Part shown: positions 19,255-30,444 of the stretch, piece by piece
Numbering within the stretch: position 1 is the first letter of the stretch
Layout of the letters: the number at the start of each line of letters is the position of its first letter
Assembly: GCF_000003195.3 (NCBI RefSeq)
Contig: NC_012879.2
Span: 22,602,844-22,666,843, forward strand
DNA from: Sorghum bicolor
Lineage: Eukaryota; Streptophyta; Magnoliopsida; Poales; Poaceae
DNA: 64,000 nucleotides
Direction of reading: 5' to 3'
Position numbers and translations under genes: made by a program
The notes under the pieces: model-generated
Seen by the model: only the letters and a program-made list of their open reading frames with translations
Databases searched by the model: none
Told to the model about the DNA's origin: nothing

Positions 19255-20346
19255 TCACTTCTCCTTCATAGTCTGCCCATCGTCCTTGATGATTTCCCTC
19301 CTCTGGTTGCGGTTGCGTCGTCTTCTTACCTGCTTAGAGTCTTCAACGATATAGTTAGGGTTAGTAGAATAGCGGCGTACCTTCTCTAGTTCCAATGTAG
19401 ATAATTGCTTTAACGGTGCTGAGGAACGGTCTTCCAAGGATGATGGGTGGATCGTATTCGTCTTCTCCCATGTCAATAACCTAAAAGTCTGTGTAGACAA
19501 AATGATCGTCTATTTTGACAGGGACATCAGTTACTATTCCTTTAACTTCTCGAATTGTCTGATCTGCCATCTGGAGCTGAATGTATGTTGGTTTCAGGGG
19601 CATGGTTCCGAACAAGAGCCGATAAGTGTCTGCGGCCATTATGTTGACGCCGATCCGGTGTCGCAAGTCGTCTTGTAGAAGTTATATCCATTTATGGAGG
19701 AATAGATGCTTGGCATTCCTGGGTCGTCCTTCTTGGTCAGAAACGGTGACTTAAGTCGATGATCTTGACCTCCATGAACTGTAATGACCATCTTAGCTGA
19801 CTCGGTCCACACTTGCTTGTTCCTATTCTTCCTGTTGGTCCTCTTCCTTGGTTCATGTTGAGATTGCTCTGGGATTTGTGTAGTCTTGATCTTGAATGAA
19901 AACGTCTCCTTCCTCCCTTTGATGTAGAAACTAATCTTGGCAGCACTAGCGTAGATGATAGCTCCCGAGGTATTCAAGAATGGCCTCCCTAAGATGATGG
20001 GTGCCCTCTCATCATTACTAGTCTCTATCACCATGAAGTCTGCTGGGGCATACAAGGTACCAACTCGGACACAGAGGTTCTTCAATATTCCTTTTGGAAA
20101 ACTTATTGTCTGATCTGCAAACTGCAAACACATGGATGTTTCTGATAAAGGATATGTAAAGAATGTTTCATAGAGTACCCTAGGCATAATGTTGATGCTA
20201 GAGCCAAAGTCGCAGAGTGCTTCTGGGAAGTCCACCATGCCGATGGAGATCGGGATGACGGGGCGTCCTGGATCGCCTCTCTTGACCGACAGAAGGTCAG
20301 TAGTAACCTCAGTGACGGGGTTACTCCAGTTACCTGCATCAAACAT
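19255..20346 (-). pseudogene. Gypsy-1 protease region with two tandem retropepsin domains
   Basis: Minus strand. Domain one (about 20280-19920) reads GDPGRPVIPISIG, then CDFGSSINIMP with active-site D-F-G, and ends at IILGRPFL. After a basic linker (KRTNRKNRNK), domain two (about 19720-19390) repeats the plan: DDPGMPSIYSSI, CDTGS, VNIM, LQMADQTI and again IILGRPFL. Domain two is broken by a one-base frameshift just after CDTGS (about 19655) and by a TAG at 19481-19483. Athila-type elements normally carry one such domain, as Gypsy-2 does. The two copies are well diverged from each other, so the duplication is not recent. No RT follows. Confidence 0.8.
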
Positions 20347-20444
20347 GTCTTGATAATTACTTGACTAGTTAGGCCTCTGTTGATTCCAACCTTGATTTTG
20401 TTGAGGACGGTTGTAGTAGTTGTTGTTGTTATTGTTGATGTAGT

Positions 20445-20664
20445 TCACATCCTCAAGCATCTCAGGCAGTGATTGCCTGAGTGTCTAGTGTCTCCACACT
20501 CCTCACAAGTCATGTGAGAGTCGTAGATGTGCATAACTTCTTTCTTGTCTCCAGCTCTATCTTCGAGCTTCTTCAGGAGCAGGTCTAGCTTTGCAGACAG
20601 CATGTCTACCTCCTTGTGCTGATGCATACCTCCACCTCTCTTGCGTGTCTGGGTCCTTTCTTCA
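20445..20664 (-). pseudogene. Gypsy-1 gag C-terminal part with zinc knuckle
   Basis: Continuation of gag after a stop at 20667-20669. It reads EVDMLSAKLDLLLKKLED (coiled-coil-like), then a CCHC knuckle C-E-E-C-x4-H-x4-C (CEECGDTRHSGNHC, about 20510-20470). Beyond it is an asparagine-rich run encoded by the AAC/AAT repeats at 20415-20440. This is the nucleocapsid part that binds element RNA. Confidence 0.75.
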
Positions 20665-20666
20665 TT

Positions 20667-21443
20667 CTAGCCTTGGTTGGACGCCATCTTCTCCACAAGA
20701 GCTGTGGCTTGTGATATGGTAAGTGATAGGAATGCTCCTCCAGCTGCAGCATCCATGGTTTCTCGGGCACTGTTGCTGAGCCCATGATAAAACGTCTGCA
20801 TCAATAGCCAACTCTCCATTCCATGAAGGGGATATTCTAGGATGTAGTCTTGGAAGCGCTCCCATGCTTCTGGAACAGATTTATCATGTTGTTGCTGAAA
20901 ACATGTAATTTTTCCACGGAGAGCATTGGTCTTGCCCATGAGAAAGAACTTAGCCAGAAAGTTCGTGGAGCAGAGTGCCCACGTAGTATTCTTCTCCTTT
21001 GTAGCGTAGAACCACTGCTTCGCTCTTCCTAACAGTGAGAATGGGAAGAGGCGAAGTAGTATAGCATCTCTGAGGACTCCTGATATGGTGAATGTGCTGC
21101 AAATCTCTAGAAAGTATTGGAGATGAGCACTAGCATCTTCGTGTGCCTTCCCACAGAACTGGTTGGATTGCACCATGTTGATAAGTCCAGGCTTGAGCTC
21201 AAAGTTGCCATCGATCTCTGCAGCAGGTCCAGTGCGGATGTTGTCCGTAGTGGGAGCTGAGAACTCACGGATCGATTTGTTCGCCATGGCTTCGAATTCG
21301 GAAGACAAGTTCCGGTGATCTTCTTGATTGGATGAAGCTTCTTGCTGAAGTGTTGATGATCTCTTGTTGAGCTTGGCTCTAGTTTTTCTGAATAACGCTT
21401 CGAGATTGTCAACAAAATTTCCTGGAAGATGTCTTCTATTCAT
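20667..21443 (-). pseudogene. Gypsy-1 gag capsid (Retrotrans_gag type)
   Basis: Frame of 258 residues with the capsid core: LRLFPFSLLGRAKQWFY, the FLAKFF segment, then SVPEAWERFQDYILEYPLHG and LLMQTFYHGLS. This is the Retrotrans_gag pattern of Athila-like elements. It starts at an ATG about 130 bp downstream of the primer-binding site and stops at TAG 20667-20669 before the knuckle. Gag and nucleocapsid are therefore disconnected by one nonsense codon. Gypsy-2 encodes a homologous gag at 50210-49212, also broken by stops. Confidence 0.85.
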
Positions 21444-21576
21444 ACATTACCCTGCATAATATAAAATAGAAAAATATCAGGGTAAAACTGTATGAGAGAA
21501 TTGATAAGCTCAATCATATTAGTGATGCGAATGATAACTCAAAATTCTATATTCATTCCTGATTAGTAATCAACCT

Positions 21577-21594
21577 TCCCCGGCAACGGCGCCA
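21577..21594 (-). promoter_or_regulatory. Primer-binding site of Gypsy-1 (tRNA-Asp type)
   Basis: Minus strand TGGCGCCGTTGCCGGGGA, eight bases inside the right LTR. This is the site used by Athila-like elements, complementary to the 3' end of tRNA-Asp. Confidence 0.85.
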
Positions 21595-21602
21595 AAAATG
21601 CT

Positions 21603-24600
21603 TGTTGGGTATTCTTAACGTCATTACCAAAAGTAGACATAGTTTTCTAATTCTGATAACGGCGCCAAAAATGCCAAACCTATCCCTCATGACACTTAAG
21701 CCAAGTTGTCATCCCCAGCATGACATGAAAGATGTGGTATTGAAATATGCAATTGCTTATCTAAATAAATAATGAATGGGATCTGCAAGCGCACAGATTA
21801 ATACCGATGTAGCATTTTAACCGGGAAGTATTCCAGGTATCGTTATTTATATTTTTACCACTGGGAAGGGATTAGTAACCATCAATGTTGATTATAGAAT
21901 GGAATATAAGATTGAGTATCTATCATTGTCTATATAATCGAGAACATTTATCTAATTCTTTAATACAGGGATAAGTGTCACAAAGGATATATAGAGTAAT
22001 GAATAGTGACAACGATAATTAATGTTATAAGCATAACTTAGCCACATAATAAATATGATAAGCACCTCAATTAGATATTCTAGCAAATCATTAGCATGGA
22101 ATTAGAACAAACTACAAGAATATTTGTAAGTGCAAGTATACTTAGCAATCATTGTAAGACAAGATTTCGCCCATGCATAGTGATATTAGCAAGGAATATG
22201 AGAAACATCGTAATCACTCCCCTGTAATATTGTTGCTCTGCCAGCCCAATACACGAGAGGGGGACTATATAAGAATCAATGAAGCTGTCACTATCACGAA
22301 CTACCCCACGATCTGGCATATTGGGTACAATCGCAGATAAATACGGTATAAGCACCACGCCTACACAATATCTATCATTTACCCATGGATCCGATGGATA
22401 AACGCTATACAATCCTAAACATGTATATAATTCCAATCTAACTAAGCCAAGTATATAACCATGATAAACTAAGAACAATATAATCTTTGCGCGCAGATAT
22501 AGATATCTCCCTTCCAAATGGCACAATGACGCGCAGCCTATACACATAGGGACAGGGGCTCGCACTATACCCAAAACGGTTCAGCCCCTCCGCCCATTCG
22601 GGTAACCTCTAACAAGATAGAAAAGGTCTTCATACTGAGCTAAAGCCAGAGCCATTATAGCCCTCATGGTTGCACTGTTGTCCCGGTGATCACTTACAGA
22701 CAAGATCTCATATAGTTATTTGTCATCTTTTAACGTTCATTGCATAGCTATTAATCATCTTACAAGATCATGGATTATCTCAAGCACTAGCACATCTACA
22801 CCAAATGCATATCAAGTAGGTAACAAGGAATCCAGGTAACAATCATCTATGATTTTGCTAAGGTCGACAAGGTGATAGCATGCATATGATATATATATAT
22901 GTACTTAAGTGAATAGGTAACAAGGATGATCCCAAGTTATACTTGCCTTGAACACTTGCTTAATTCTCACATCATCAGCATTTGGTCATCCTCTTCTGAT
23001 CTCCAGCGTCCATAAACAGTTCTTGTCTACTCATATCAAGCACCACACATAGGCAAACATACAAGCAACAAATGGAAACAACTAAGAGCAATACACCATA
23101 TAAGATAAAAGAGCGTACTAATAGATAGCTAATGCTACAAGGTCACAAGAAACGCTCATAACAAAACTATCATTACACAACTACAAGCTTGATTTATTTT
23201 AATAATATAATAAAACCATACGAACGACATTAATTTAGATTAGTTAACTCTATTTTAATTTTAAAAGCCGATTTAGAACTAATTATATTTTGTTTATTAT
23301 GATTGAAATTATAAATCTAAGTCGCTTTTAATTTAAAAGGACATTAACTAATCATTAATCAAATTAACTAGATTCATAAACACGGGACATGGAAGATAAC
23401 GTAGTTAACATGTCACTTATGTCACAATGATTGTAAAGCAACAAAAACAAAATTATAATTCTACATCGCTTTTAATTATAAAATTGCATATGATAATTAA
23501 TTTAATAATTAATTATACATAAAAACATGTGAGAAGAAAAACATTGGTACTACTGTGTAGAGCACGATGACATGAATCTAATGCAACCGGAACCACTCAA
23601 ATCGGGCGTAAAACAAATAAACGACGGAGATTACCATCCAGTGGCGAAATCGTGAATACGGTCATCTTCTTTCTGATCCATCTACGTACAGAATATGGCC
23701 ACCATGAGAGCTCTGGTCACGTGGCTTCTTGCAGCGGGGAAAAGAGGCTCGGCATCCAGCAGCAAGAGGGGTCGTCGGTGGCTTTCAACACCGGCCGAGC
23801 TGCACATACACCAGGAGCTCCGGTCTGCTGTTGCCTTCAACGACTGCTTCGATCTTTCTTGGACGGACTGCTCACATGGCCATGGCCGACTGCTGTCCTG
23901 CTTAAACCTTCGATCGTGGCCGGGCTCGAGCGAGATGAGATGGCGCCGCCTGCAGGGTAGACTGGTGCTTCCGGCTTGTGCGGCTAGAAGAAAACGATGC
24001 CGACACACGTAGCATGGACTGTCAGATCTCATGCATATGGGCAACGCGGCCATACTCGTTGGGCAGTATACGGCGGCGGTGGCGTTTTGACAGGAGCTAG
24101 GGCATGATGCCTTGATTTGCACTAAAGAAAATAACCTACACGATAGTTTGATATAAATAGGGAGTCCTGGTCCGATTGATTCAGAATCCAACTTGATCAG
24201 GCGCCGTTTGGTGCAGCAGCATACGGAAGATTGGGAACTTTTTTTCCGGGCTGAGATAGATTAGGATTAAGATTACATATTTTTAGAAGATTTAACTTCG
24301 TGACTAAAAATAATTCTGGAAATTCTAGAGTTACTATTTGAACCACGAGAAATATTCTAAAAGCTCCTAAAATTCTAGAAAAAAGTGGAAAAATTCCCGA
24401 GAAGCTTTAATAGTTCGGTTGATGGAAGATGAACTCAAAGGAATGATTTAGAGTAGAAGAATAGGATCCGGAGCAACTCCATATGAAAAGATTAAGACTG
24501 AGAACGTAGGGATTTGATTGATGACAGACACATCGCAGAAAGATAAACGACTTACTAAACGCACTCTAAAACTTTACCCACTCAAAACATAGAGTCAAGC

Positions 24601-25234
24601 AACAAGCAAATATCACATCACATCACAAAAACCCGTCAAATTAAATTAGAAAAATTTATAGATTTAAATATTTCCTATAACTAATTGATGCTATTTTCAA
24701 CTAACTTTGGAAATTTTATCAATTATCAAAACATTTATTTTAATTAGTATTTTCTATACACAACCCAAAATTAAAAATTTTGGGGTGTGACACCAGGGGG
24801 TCTGGTTTTATAGTCCCTCCAAGTGAATATGGGCCGTTAGATCAAACCGACATTGATTGAACGGTTATCCTTGATCCTTTAGGTCGGTGGAGCTTAATCT
24901 CGAAAGAGAGTTCTGATTGGACTCTGAAGTGGGGCGGGCGCCCTGGTCCTCAGGGCGGGCGCCCTGGGCCAGGCCCTGTTCGGCCTCCGCTTCGTTCCCG
25001 TGGCTTCTGGAGTCTTCTAGATGTAAGATAATTGCGCAGCACATTAATATCTCTATGTAATCCCGATGTGTGGGCCTTTCTTCCGTATTTCCTGATAACC
25101 CCATGCAGAAATAGACAAACACAAAAACTCGTGGAATTCTGTCAGATAAAACCCTAAGTCTGGATGTCGATTTCATTTGGATACTTTTCTTTGTTTATTT
25201 GATAATTAAATTTGATACTTAAGGACCGTCAACA
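21603..25234 (-). repeat. Gypsy-1 right (5') LTR, disrupted
   Basis: Its ends match the left LTR, TGTTGGGTATTC to CCGTCAACA. About 0.3 kb of the middle is replaced by a foreign LTR fragment at 22485-24792. The piece 24793-25234 matches 6393-6840 closely. The open frames in it are not genes. Confidence 0.88.
22485..24792 (-). mobile_element. Truncated LTR of an element A-related family (fragment C)
   Basis: The right edge reads, on the minus strand, TGTCACACCCCAAAATTTT, an LTR start. On the right is host text CCAGG, which in the intact left LTR lies at the equivalent position. The block CCGGGACAACAGTGCAACC (minus, about 22665-22690) matches the element A LTR at 11680-11740. The left part is missing: at 22485 the sequence switches abruptly into Gypsy-1 LTR with no matching duplication. 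A deletion has therefore removed the inner end plus about 0.3 kb of host LTR. A TATA-like TATTTATA sits near 24150 on the minus strand. GC-rich frames at 23650-24190 are not convincing genes. Confidence 0.7.
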
Positions 25235-26976
25235 GCGGCCTTGCCTTTCTTGGGGTTATAGCCTAATCCCTCTTTGTAGAGAGAAGCTCTTTGGCTACCC
25301 AAGCACATAAGCAAGCGGTCCTCACCACCATAAGCCTTGGCTAAGGTGTGATTGAGCTCTTTCACTTCCTTCTTGAGAATTTCATTCTCAACTTTTAGTG
25401 TGGTATCACATGTGAAACCATCACTACTAGATGAGGATGATGTAGATGTGCTACATGAAGGGTTAGTAGAAGCAATAACAATAGGCTTACTCAAGATATC
25501 ACATGTTATGCCTATGTTGCAAGTTTTAACTTTTTCAACTTTAGTTGGCATGGACTCACATTTGTCAACTAGAGTGGAATAAGCTTCTTCAAGCTTAGTG
25601 TGAGCCTTTTGAAGCTTCTTATGGTCTTCCATTAGACTATCATAAGATGCTCTAAGCTCATCAAGTTCTTGATCAAGGGTTTTCTTATCCTTAAGCAAGG
25701 CCTTGCATTCCTTTCTAGATTTTTTAAAATGTTGTGTGCAATCCTCTAGCATAGTGATTAGTTCATCTTTAGTTGGTTCATCATCATCACTATCACTATC
25801 ATGGTCACTCTCATCATCGGATGATACCTTAGTGGCCTTAGCCACGAAGCATGATGGAGTGTCGAATATGGAGCTCTTCTCTTGAATAGCAATGCTAGCA
25901 TGCCCCTTCTTCTTGGTGCTCTCATCATCACTTGAGGAGTCATCACTATCCCAAGTTGCAACATGAGCATCACCCTTCTTTTTGTTTGAGTCTTCCTTCT
26001 TTTCTTGCTTCTTCTTTTGCTTCTTTCTTTCCTTCTTGATAGCATCTTCATCATCACTATCATATGGACATTTGGCGATGAGATGATCCTTGCTATGGCA
26101 TCTAAAGCATCTCATGGAATGGTCATTCTTCTTAGAGAAGCTCTTCTTCCTTCTTGCCCGATAGCCCTTCTTCTTCATAAACTTGCCAAATCTTTTGACA
26201 TGAAGTGCCATCTCCTCATCTTCATCACTATCACAAGAGCTTGCTTCTTCTTCACTTGATGATTCTATCTTGGCTTTGCCCTTGGATGAGGAGGCCTTGA
26301 ATGCTACACTTTTATTCTTCTCATCATCCTTCTTCTCACTATCCTTCTTCTTCTTCTTGATCAACTCATCCTTCTCATCATCTTCTCTATAATCATCATC
26401 GGTCATCACTTCTTGAAACACTTGTTGGGGAGTTGATTCACTAAGTGTTGTCTTCACTAGTACGTTGATCAATGTGTCAAATCTCTTGGGCAAGCTTCTC
26501 AAGAACTTCATAGAGAGATGACTATCCTTCACTTCTTCCCCAAGTTCCTTGAGCTCATTCACAATAACTTGCAACCGGTGAAACATCTCCGGCACACTTT
26601 CATCTTCTTGCATCTTGAAGCTTGAGAATTTTTCTTGGAGGATGTATGATTTGGTGGTCTTGGTTCCCTTGGTGCCCTCAAAAGTTTCTTCTAGCTTTGC
26701 CCATGCATCATGAGCAACCTCAATGTTCTTGATTTGCTCAAATTTCTTGTCATCAAGAGCTTCATAAAGAGCACTTATTGCAATGTCATTACATTGAAGC
26801 AAACTTTGTTTTGATGCATTCTCATTTGCAACCTCAAACTTTGTTTTGGTCACCTTCCAAACCTCTCTATTGATTGACTTAAGATGAGCGGTCATCTTGA
26901 CCTTCCAATATGCATAATTTGTGCCATCAAAGAAAGGTGCCTTCTTGGTGTTGTTAATATGCAAACTTAGAGCCAT
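25235..26976 (-). pseudogene. Sirevirus-like Copia gag
   Basis: About 580 codons from an ATG 43 bases after the primer-binding site. The N-terminal part has the Copia gag hallmark (DGTNYAYWKVKM near residues 18-29, then the UBN2-like helical region to about 200). A lysine/serine/acidic linker follows, then a CCHC knuckle CFRCHSKDHLIAKC (290-303). The tail is long, acidic and coiled-coil-like (about 405-480). The reading frame is open to the Gypsy-1 junction and, in register, continues at 3681 with a second knuckle. Disruption is thus by insertion, not by decay of this part. The long coiled-coil tail is a Sirevirus feature. Confidence 0.88.
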
Positions 26977-27019
26977 TTCTTCACCGTAGGTTGTTAAGCC
27001 TCAAATAAATGGTGCCTCA

Positions 27020-27031
27020 GCTCCGATACCA
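27020..27031 (-). promoter_or_regulatory. Primer-binding site of the Sirevirus-like Copia
   Basis: Minus strand TGGTATCGGAGC, two bases inside the LTR end. It matches initiator tRNA-Met with one difference from the usual TGGTATCAGAGC. Confidence 0.85.
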
Positions 27032-27033
27032 CT

Positions 27034-29022
27034 TGAAAGGGACAAATGGCTAGAGGGGGGTGAATTGCCTATTTAAATTTTCTACAAACTTCAACTAGAC
27101 AAGTTGATTAGTAAAACAGAAGGCGAAGCTATTCTAGTACTAGCACAACTAAACTATGCAAGCCACCTACACAAGTCTAGCAAAAAAACTAAACACTAGT
27201 TACAACAAAAAAGCACAACTAGAAGCTTGCTACACTCCTAAACAAGATAGCTAAGCTAAACAAGCTACACAACTAGCAAGGTATGCACAAGTAAATCAGA
27301 GAGGAGTGATTGTTATACCGACATTGTAGAGATGAGATATATCCAATCAATCACATACACAATCACAAGAGAGACCTCGGCAAGATATGACACAAGATTT
27401 TTTACCGAGGTTCACTTGCTTCTCGGCAAGCTACTCCTTGTTGTGGCGATACACCCACTTGATGGATCGCGAGCTAATTGGCAATCCAAAGCCAAACCCT
27501 CAGTGGGTGCTGCACATCCACTCACAAGATGGGGATCCTCCAAGCCACAAGCAATCCACTAGAGTAGCCAGTTGTGATCTCCCTCGAGGAAGGCTCAAGA
27601 ACCCCTCACAAATCACTTGGTGAGGCTCGAAACAATCTCCAATCACGATCAACGCCATCACTTCTCCAAGCCGTCTAGGGTGTCGGGAAACACCCAAGAG
27701 TAACAAGAAATCCGCAGCAAACTCAAAGATCAAGTGCCACTAGATGCAACTCTCAGTGCAATGCACTTGAATCTCACTCAATCTCACTAGGATTAGGAAT
27801 CAAGCAAGGAGATGAGTGGAAGGAGTGTTCTCTAGCTCAAAGTATGTCTCAAGTAGTCAAATGTGCAAGTTCCAACCTCCCAAAGTTGGCCACCTTCTAT
27901 TTATAAGCCCCCTCAGCAAAAGAGCCGTTGGCCACTTTCACTAGGTAGAAATCGGGGGCACCGAACGCTCAGCAGGGTACACTGGACGCTCGACCCCCTG
28001 TGTCCGGTGCTCTAGGGTTGGCTATGTGTCCTCCTTTGAATCTTGCGTGTCAAACTCTAACAGCTACCTGCGAACCTCCGGACGCGATTAAGTGAGCATC
28101 AGACGCGTCCGGTACTCACCGGACCCGTGCGCAGAGAGGATCGCAAAGACGCTCGATCACCGGACTCGGAGCATTGCGTCCGGTGCTCACCAGACTTATG
28201 CCCAGAGATGGTTGCAAAACGCCCTCACACCAGACGCACAGCACCGGACGTACCCAGAGCGTCTGGTGCTCTCAGTCAGACACCCTCTGCTTAATTCAGG
28301 CCACACCAGACGCATGAACAGGGAACACCCTGCGTCCGGTGCAATGCGTCCGGTGCTCAACCCTAATAGGGCCAAGCACTAGCAGCACACCGGACGCTCA
28401 GGCCAGCGTCCGGTGCCTCCGCACACTGCGTCCGGTGAGAAACACTACCGCAACTTCTCCAAATTTCCCACTAGCGCAATAGAAAATATACACTTAATTT
28501 TCCCAAAAGAACCGAATCCCGCCGAGCTTGAGGAACCCGAACGCCTCTCAACCCTAGGAACTCCACCTCCTTTGCAAATGTGCTAAAACCGACAAGTGTC
28601 CACCACCAAAGTGCATGTGTGTTAGCTTTTCACAAACATTTTCATCAAAGGAGTTAAGTTAGCACTTTGATCCTAATGCATATGCTCAAGATATGGACCT
28701 AGTAGCACTTGATTCGAGAGATGACCATGATTTCCCCTCTTGATAGTCGGCTATCTATCCTAAATCCGGTCAATCACTTCTCTACTCAACTTAGACCAGC
28801 AAAAGTAAAACCCTATGTTTATACCTTTGCCATGATTAGTTAATTCCTTGTTCACCACCATGATCTCTACTCCATGCTTTATCTCTTTGTGATCATGTGG
28901 CCACCTTTCCATGCCACCTTGCACCTTCATCACATGTGTTTCTACGCCTAACTCTAATCACTTAAACACAAGGCATTAGCAACTTGGTGTCATTAATTAG
29001 CAAAACCAAACTTGGGCTTTCA
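27034..29022 (-). repeat. Sirevirus-like Copia 5' LTR
   Basis: 1,989 bp with terminal inverted ends TGAAAGG and TTTCA (plus-strand view). A TATA-like TATTTATA lies at 27898-27905, minus sense. Between about 27960 and 28440 (the promoter-proximal, upstream side) are many CGTCCGGTG and CACCGGACG-like motifs. The short frames within it are not genes. Confidence 0.85.
27960..28440 (-). repeat. Cluster of CCGGAC/GTCCGG motifs in the Sirevirus LTR
   Basis: More than ten copies of CGTCCGGTG, ACCGGACGC and close variants in both orientations, spaced irregularly by 15-50 bp. Sirevirus LTRs are known for repeated CACCGGAC-type palindromic motifs upstream of the TATA box. Here most units are half-sites. 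Confidence 0.7.
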
Positions 29023-29330
29023 ACCAGTCCTTTTTGTTTCTTATAAAACCCATGCCCTGTAGATATCGAATATAAATCACTAAAGGTATTTTGAAACTCT
29101 AATTCATATAGGTATGCATGTGGTTGCATGTTGGCTCACCTTTTTAACTGAACCAAGAATAGTTGATACTTCATGGGAGGAAAATGTAAGGAGTCTAGGA
29201 CAAGCACCTTCCCTTTGAAGGGATAAATATAAAAAACAATCCAATGGTCACTGCATGAATAAATGAGTGGGCGACACATGTATATTGTTTACACGATAAT
29301 TTGAAGTACGTATATGAAGTCAAGCTTACC
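29023..29330 (-). other. Intron remnant of the CACTA-H second gene
   Basis: Non-coding stretch between the Copia LTR and the exon ending at about 29331. The exon ends ATCTTTAG followed by GTAAGC, a good splice donor. Copia inserted in this intron, and the next exon would be left of the window. ACCAG at 29023-29027 is the probable target duplication. Confidence 0.6.
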
Positions 29331-30444
29331 TAAAGATGTATGGTGCCAATATGAAATCCCTGTACTTAGACCTCAGCATTGATCTACCAAGATAGATGGC
29401 ATAATCATCATCGTATTTTCTTTGCAACTCTTTTATAGCTTCTGCAACTTCTTCTGGTGTTTTGTCCTTCTCTACCTTTGCTCTATCTTCCTTTGATATT
29501 ACAAATTTGTGCATATTTTCTTGTAACTTGATAGGGCTAAGATAACCGACCATCGAGCCGATAGATAATAATGACCTATGCTCATGATCTTGCAAACTAT
29601 AGACGACATCCGCATATTAGAGTTTCACAGTACATATTAATAATAAATGTGTGTGCATGAGTGATACTTACAGGCACCAGATTGTTATGAGTTGGACGTC
29701 AAGCCACCTATAGTTTAACAACAAGTGCATGTCCTCAAAGGTAACAAATGCCTTTCTTTTTTCCTTGCCAGTAGCAAACACCTCTGCTGGTATATCAACA
29801 CTGATTGCATGGATGCCAGCATGCACTGCTCTCATGTAGTAGTCATGAAACCTTTTTATTGTCCATTGAATCTTATCGAGCAGCGTCCATGGGAGTATAG
29901 GCCTTCCGGGCACATAGTCATTGGGGACATTGACATAATCATCAATCATTGGCTTTCTGATATCGTTTAGGGTCAATGGTTGACTTGATGGATGTTTGAC
30001 ATGTACATCGCAACTCGGTGCTTCCGTTGAAGGGGGCATGACTTCTGTTGATGGGGTGGCGGCTTCCTTTTTCTTTGACGGTTCGAGCTCAAAGAGTGGT
30101 GCCATCCGCAGCTTTCCATGTCCTTCTAGAAAGAGATTTGTGCCTGCTCCTTTCCCCTTTTTTGGTTCAAAGGAAGAAATCAATTTTGGAATTAGAAATT
30201 TCTTTGCCTTCTTGGAGGCTGGTGCTGATGGGGGAGTTTGCTCATCTTCCTTCTGCTTTGGTGGTGGAGTTTGCTCATCCTCCTTCTCCCTTGTTGTGTC
30301 CTCCTGGGCTGGCGGAGTTTGCATCTCAGGCATATTCTGCTTGGCTGGACCCTTAGGCTCATTCAGCGAGGATGCCAACTCATGTCTTGGGGAGGATGGC
30401 GGTTGCTTGTAAATGTATTGGGATGCTTGAGCATGCATTGGCAA
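29326..30444 (-). pseudogene. CACTA-H second gene: Ulp1/C48-like region, two exons
   Basis: Minus strand. The exon from 30444 begins with a proline/lysine-rich linker (TPPPKQKEDEQTPP and similar). It then reads PILPWTLLDKIQWTIKRFHD and VFVTFEDMHLLLNYRWLDVQ-like text leading to WCL. A GTAAGT donor (about 29672) and an acceptor CTATAG (about 29603) bracket a 69-bp intron. The second exon reads LQDHEHRSLLSIGSMVGYLS and ends YLGRSMLRSKYRDFILAPYIF at a donor near 29330. In grass CACTA elements this region precedes the Ulp1-type catalytic domain, which here would continue left of the Copia insertion. The splice phases agree (split leucine codon). Confidence 0.7.

Larger units (their letters stand above)
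3682..25234 (-). mobile_element. Gypsy-1: Athila-like Ty3/Gypsy element without RT or integrase
   Basis: Bounded by GCGGC duplications and by LTRs that begin TGTTGGGTATTC and end GACCGTCAACA. The 5' LTR is on the right (21603-25234), followed leftwards by a tRNA-Asp-type primer site (21577-21594), gag (21443-20445) and duplicated retropepsin domains (20346 to about 19390). Non-coding DNA, a polypurine tract (6841-6856) and the 3' LTR (3682-6840) come next. The CDxG-x-S retropepsin style, gag and priming tRNA are Athila-like. No RT, RNase H or integrase is visible anywhere in the interior, so the copy is non-autonomous. It contains a solo LTR, a Helitron (itself invaded by element A) and a truncated foreign LTR. 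Confidence 0.85.
1918..29022 (-). mobile_element. Sirevirus-like Ty1/Copia element, split by Gypsy-1 and cut by CACTA-1
   Basis: Minus-strand element. Reading right to left: 5' LTR (27034-29022), primer-binding site complementary to initiator tRNA-Met (27020-27031), gag (26976-25235), then after the Gypsy-1 insertion the protease, GAG-pre-integrase and integrase parts (3681-1929). Reverse transcriptase, RNase H and the 3' LTR are left of the window or displaced by CACTA-1. The long acidic gag with zinc knuckle and extended coiled-coil tail, and the roughly 2-kb LTR rich in CGTCCGGTG motifs, fit the Sirevirus branch of Copia. It is inserted in an intron of the CACTA-H second gene. The likely target duplication ACCAG follows the LTR at 29023-29027. 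Confidence 0.85.

Noticed and set aside
23652..24191. Frames of 100-169 codons on both strands in fragment C
   Set aside because: They overlap each other in opposite directions in a GC-rich LTR segment and show no known motif.
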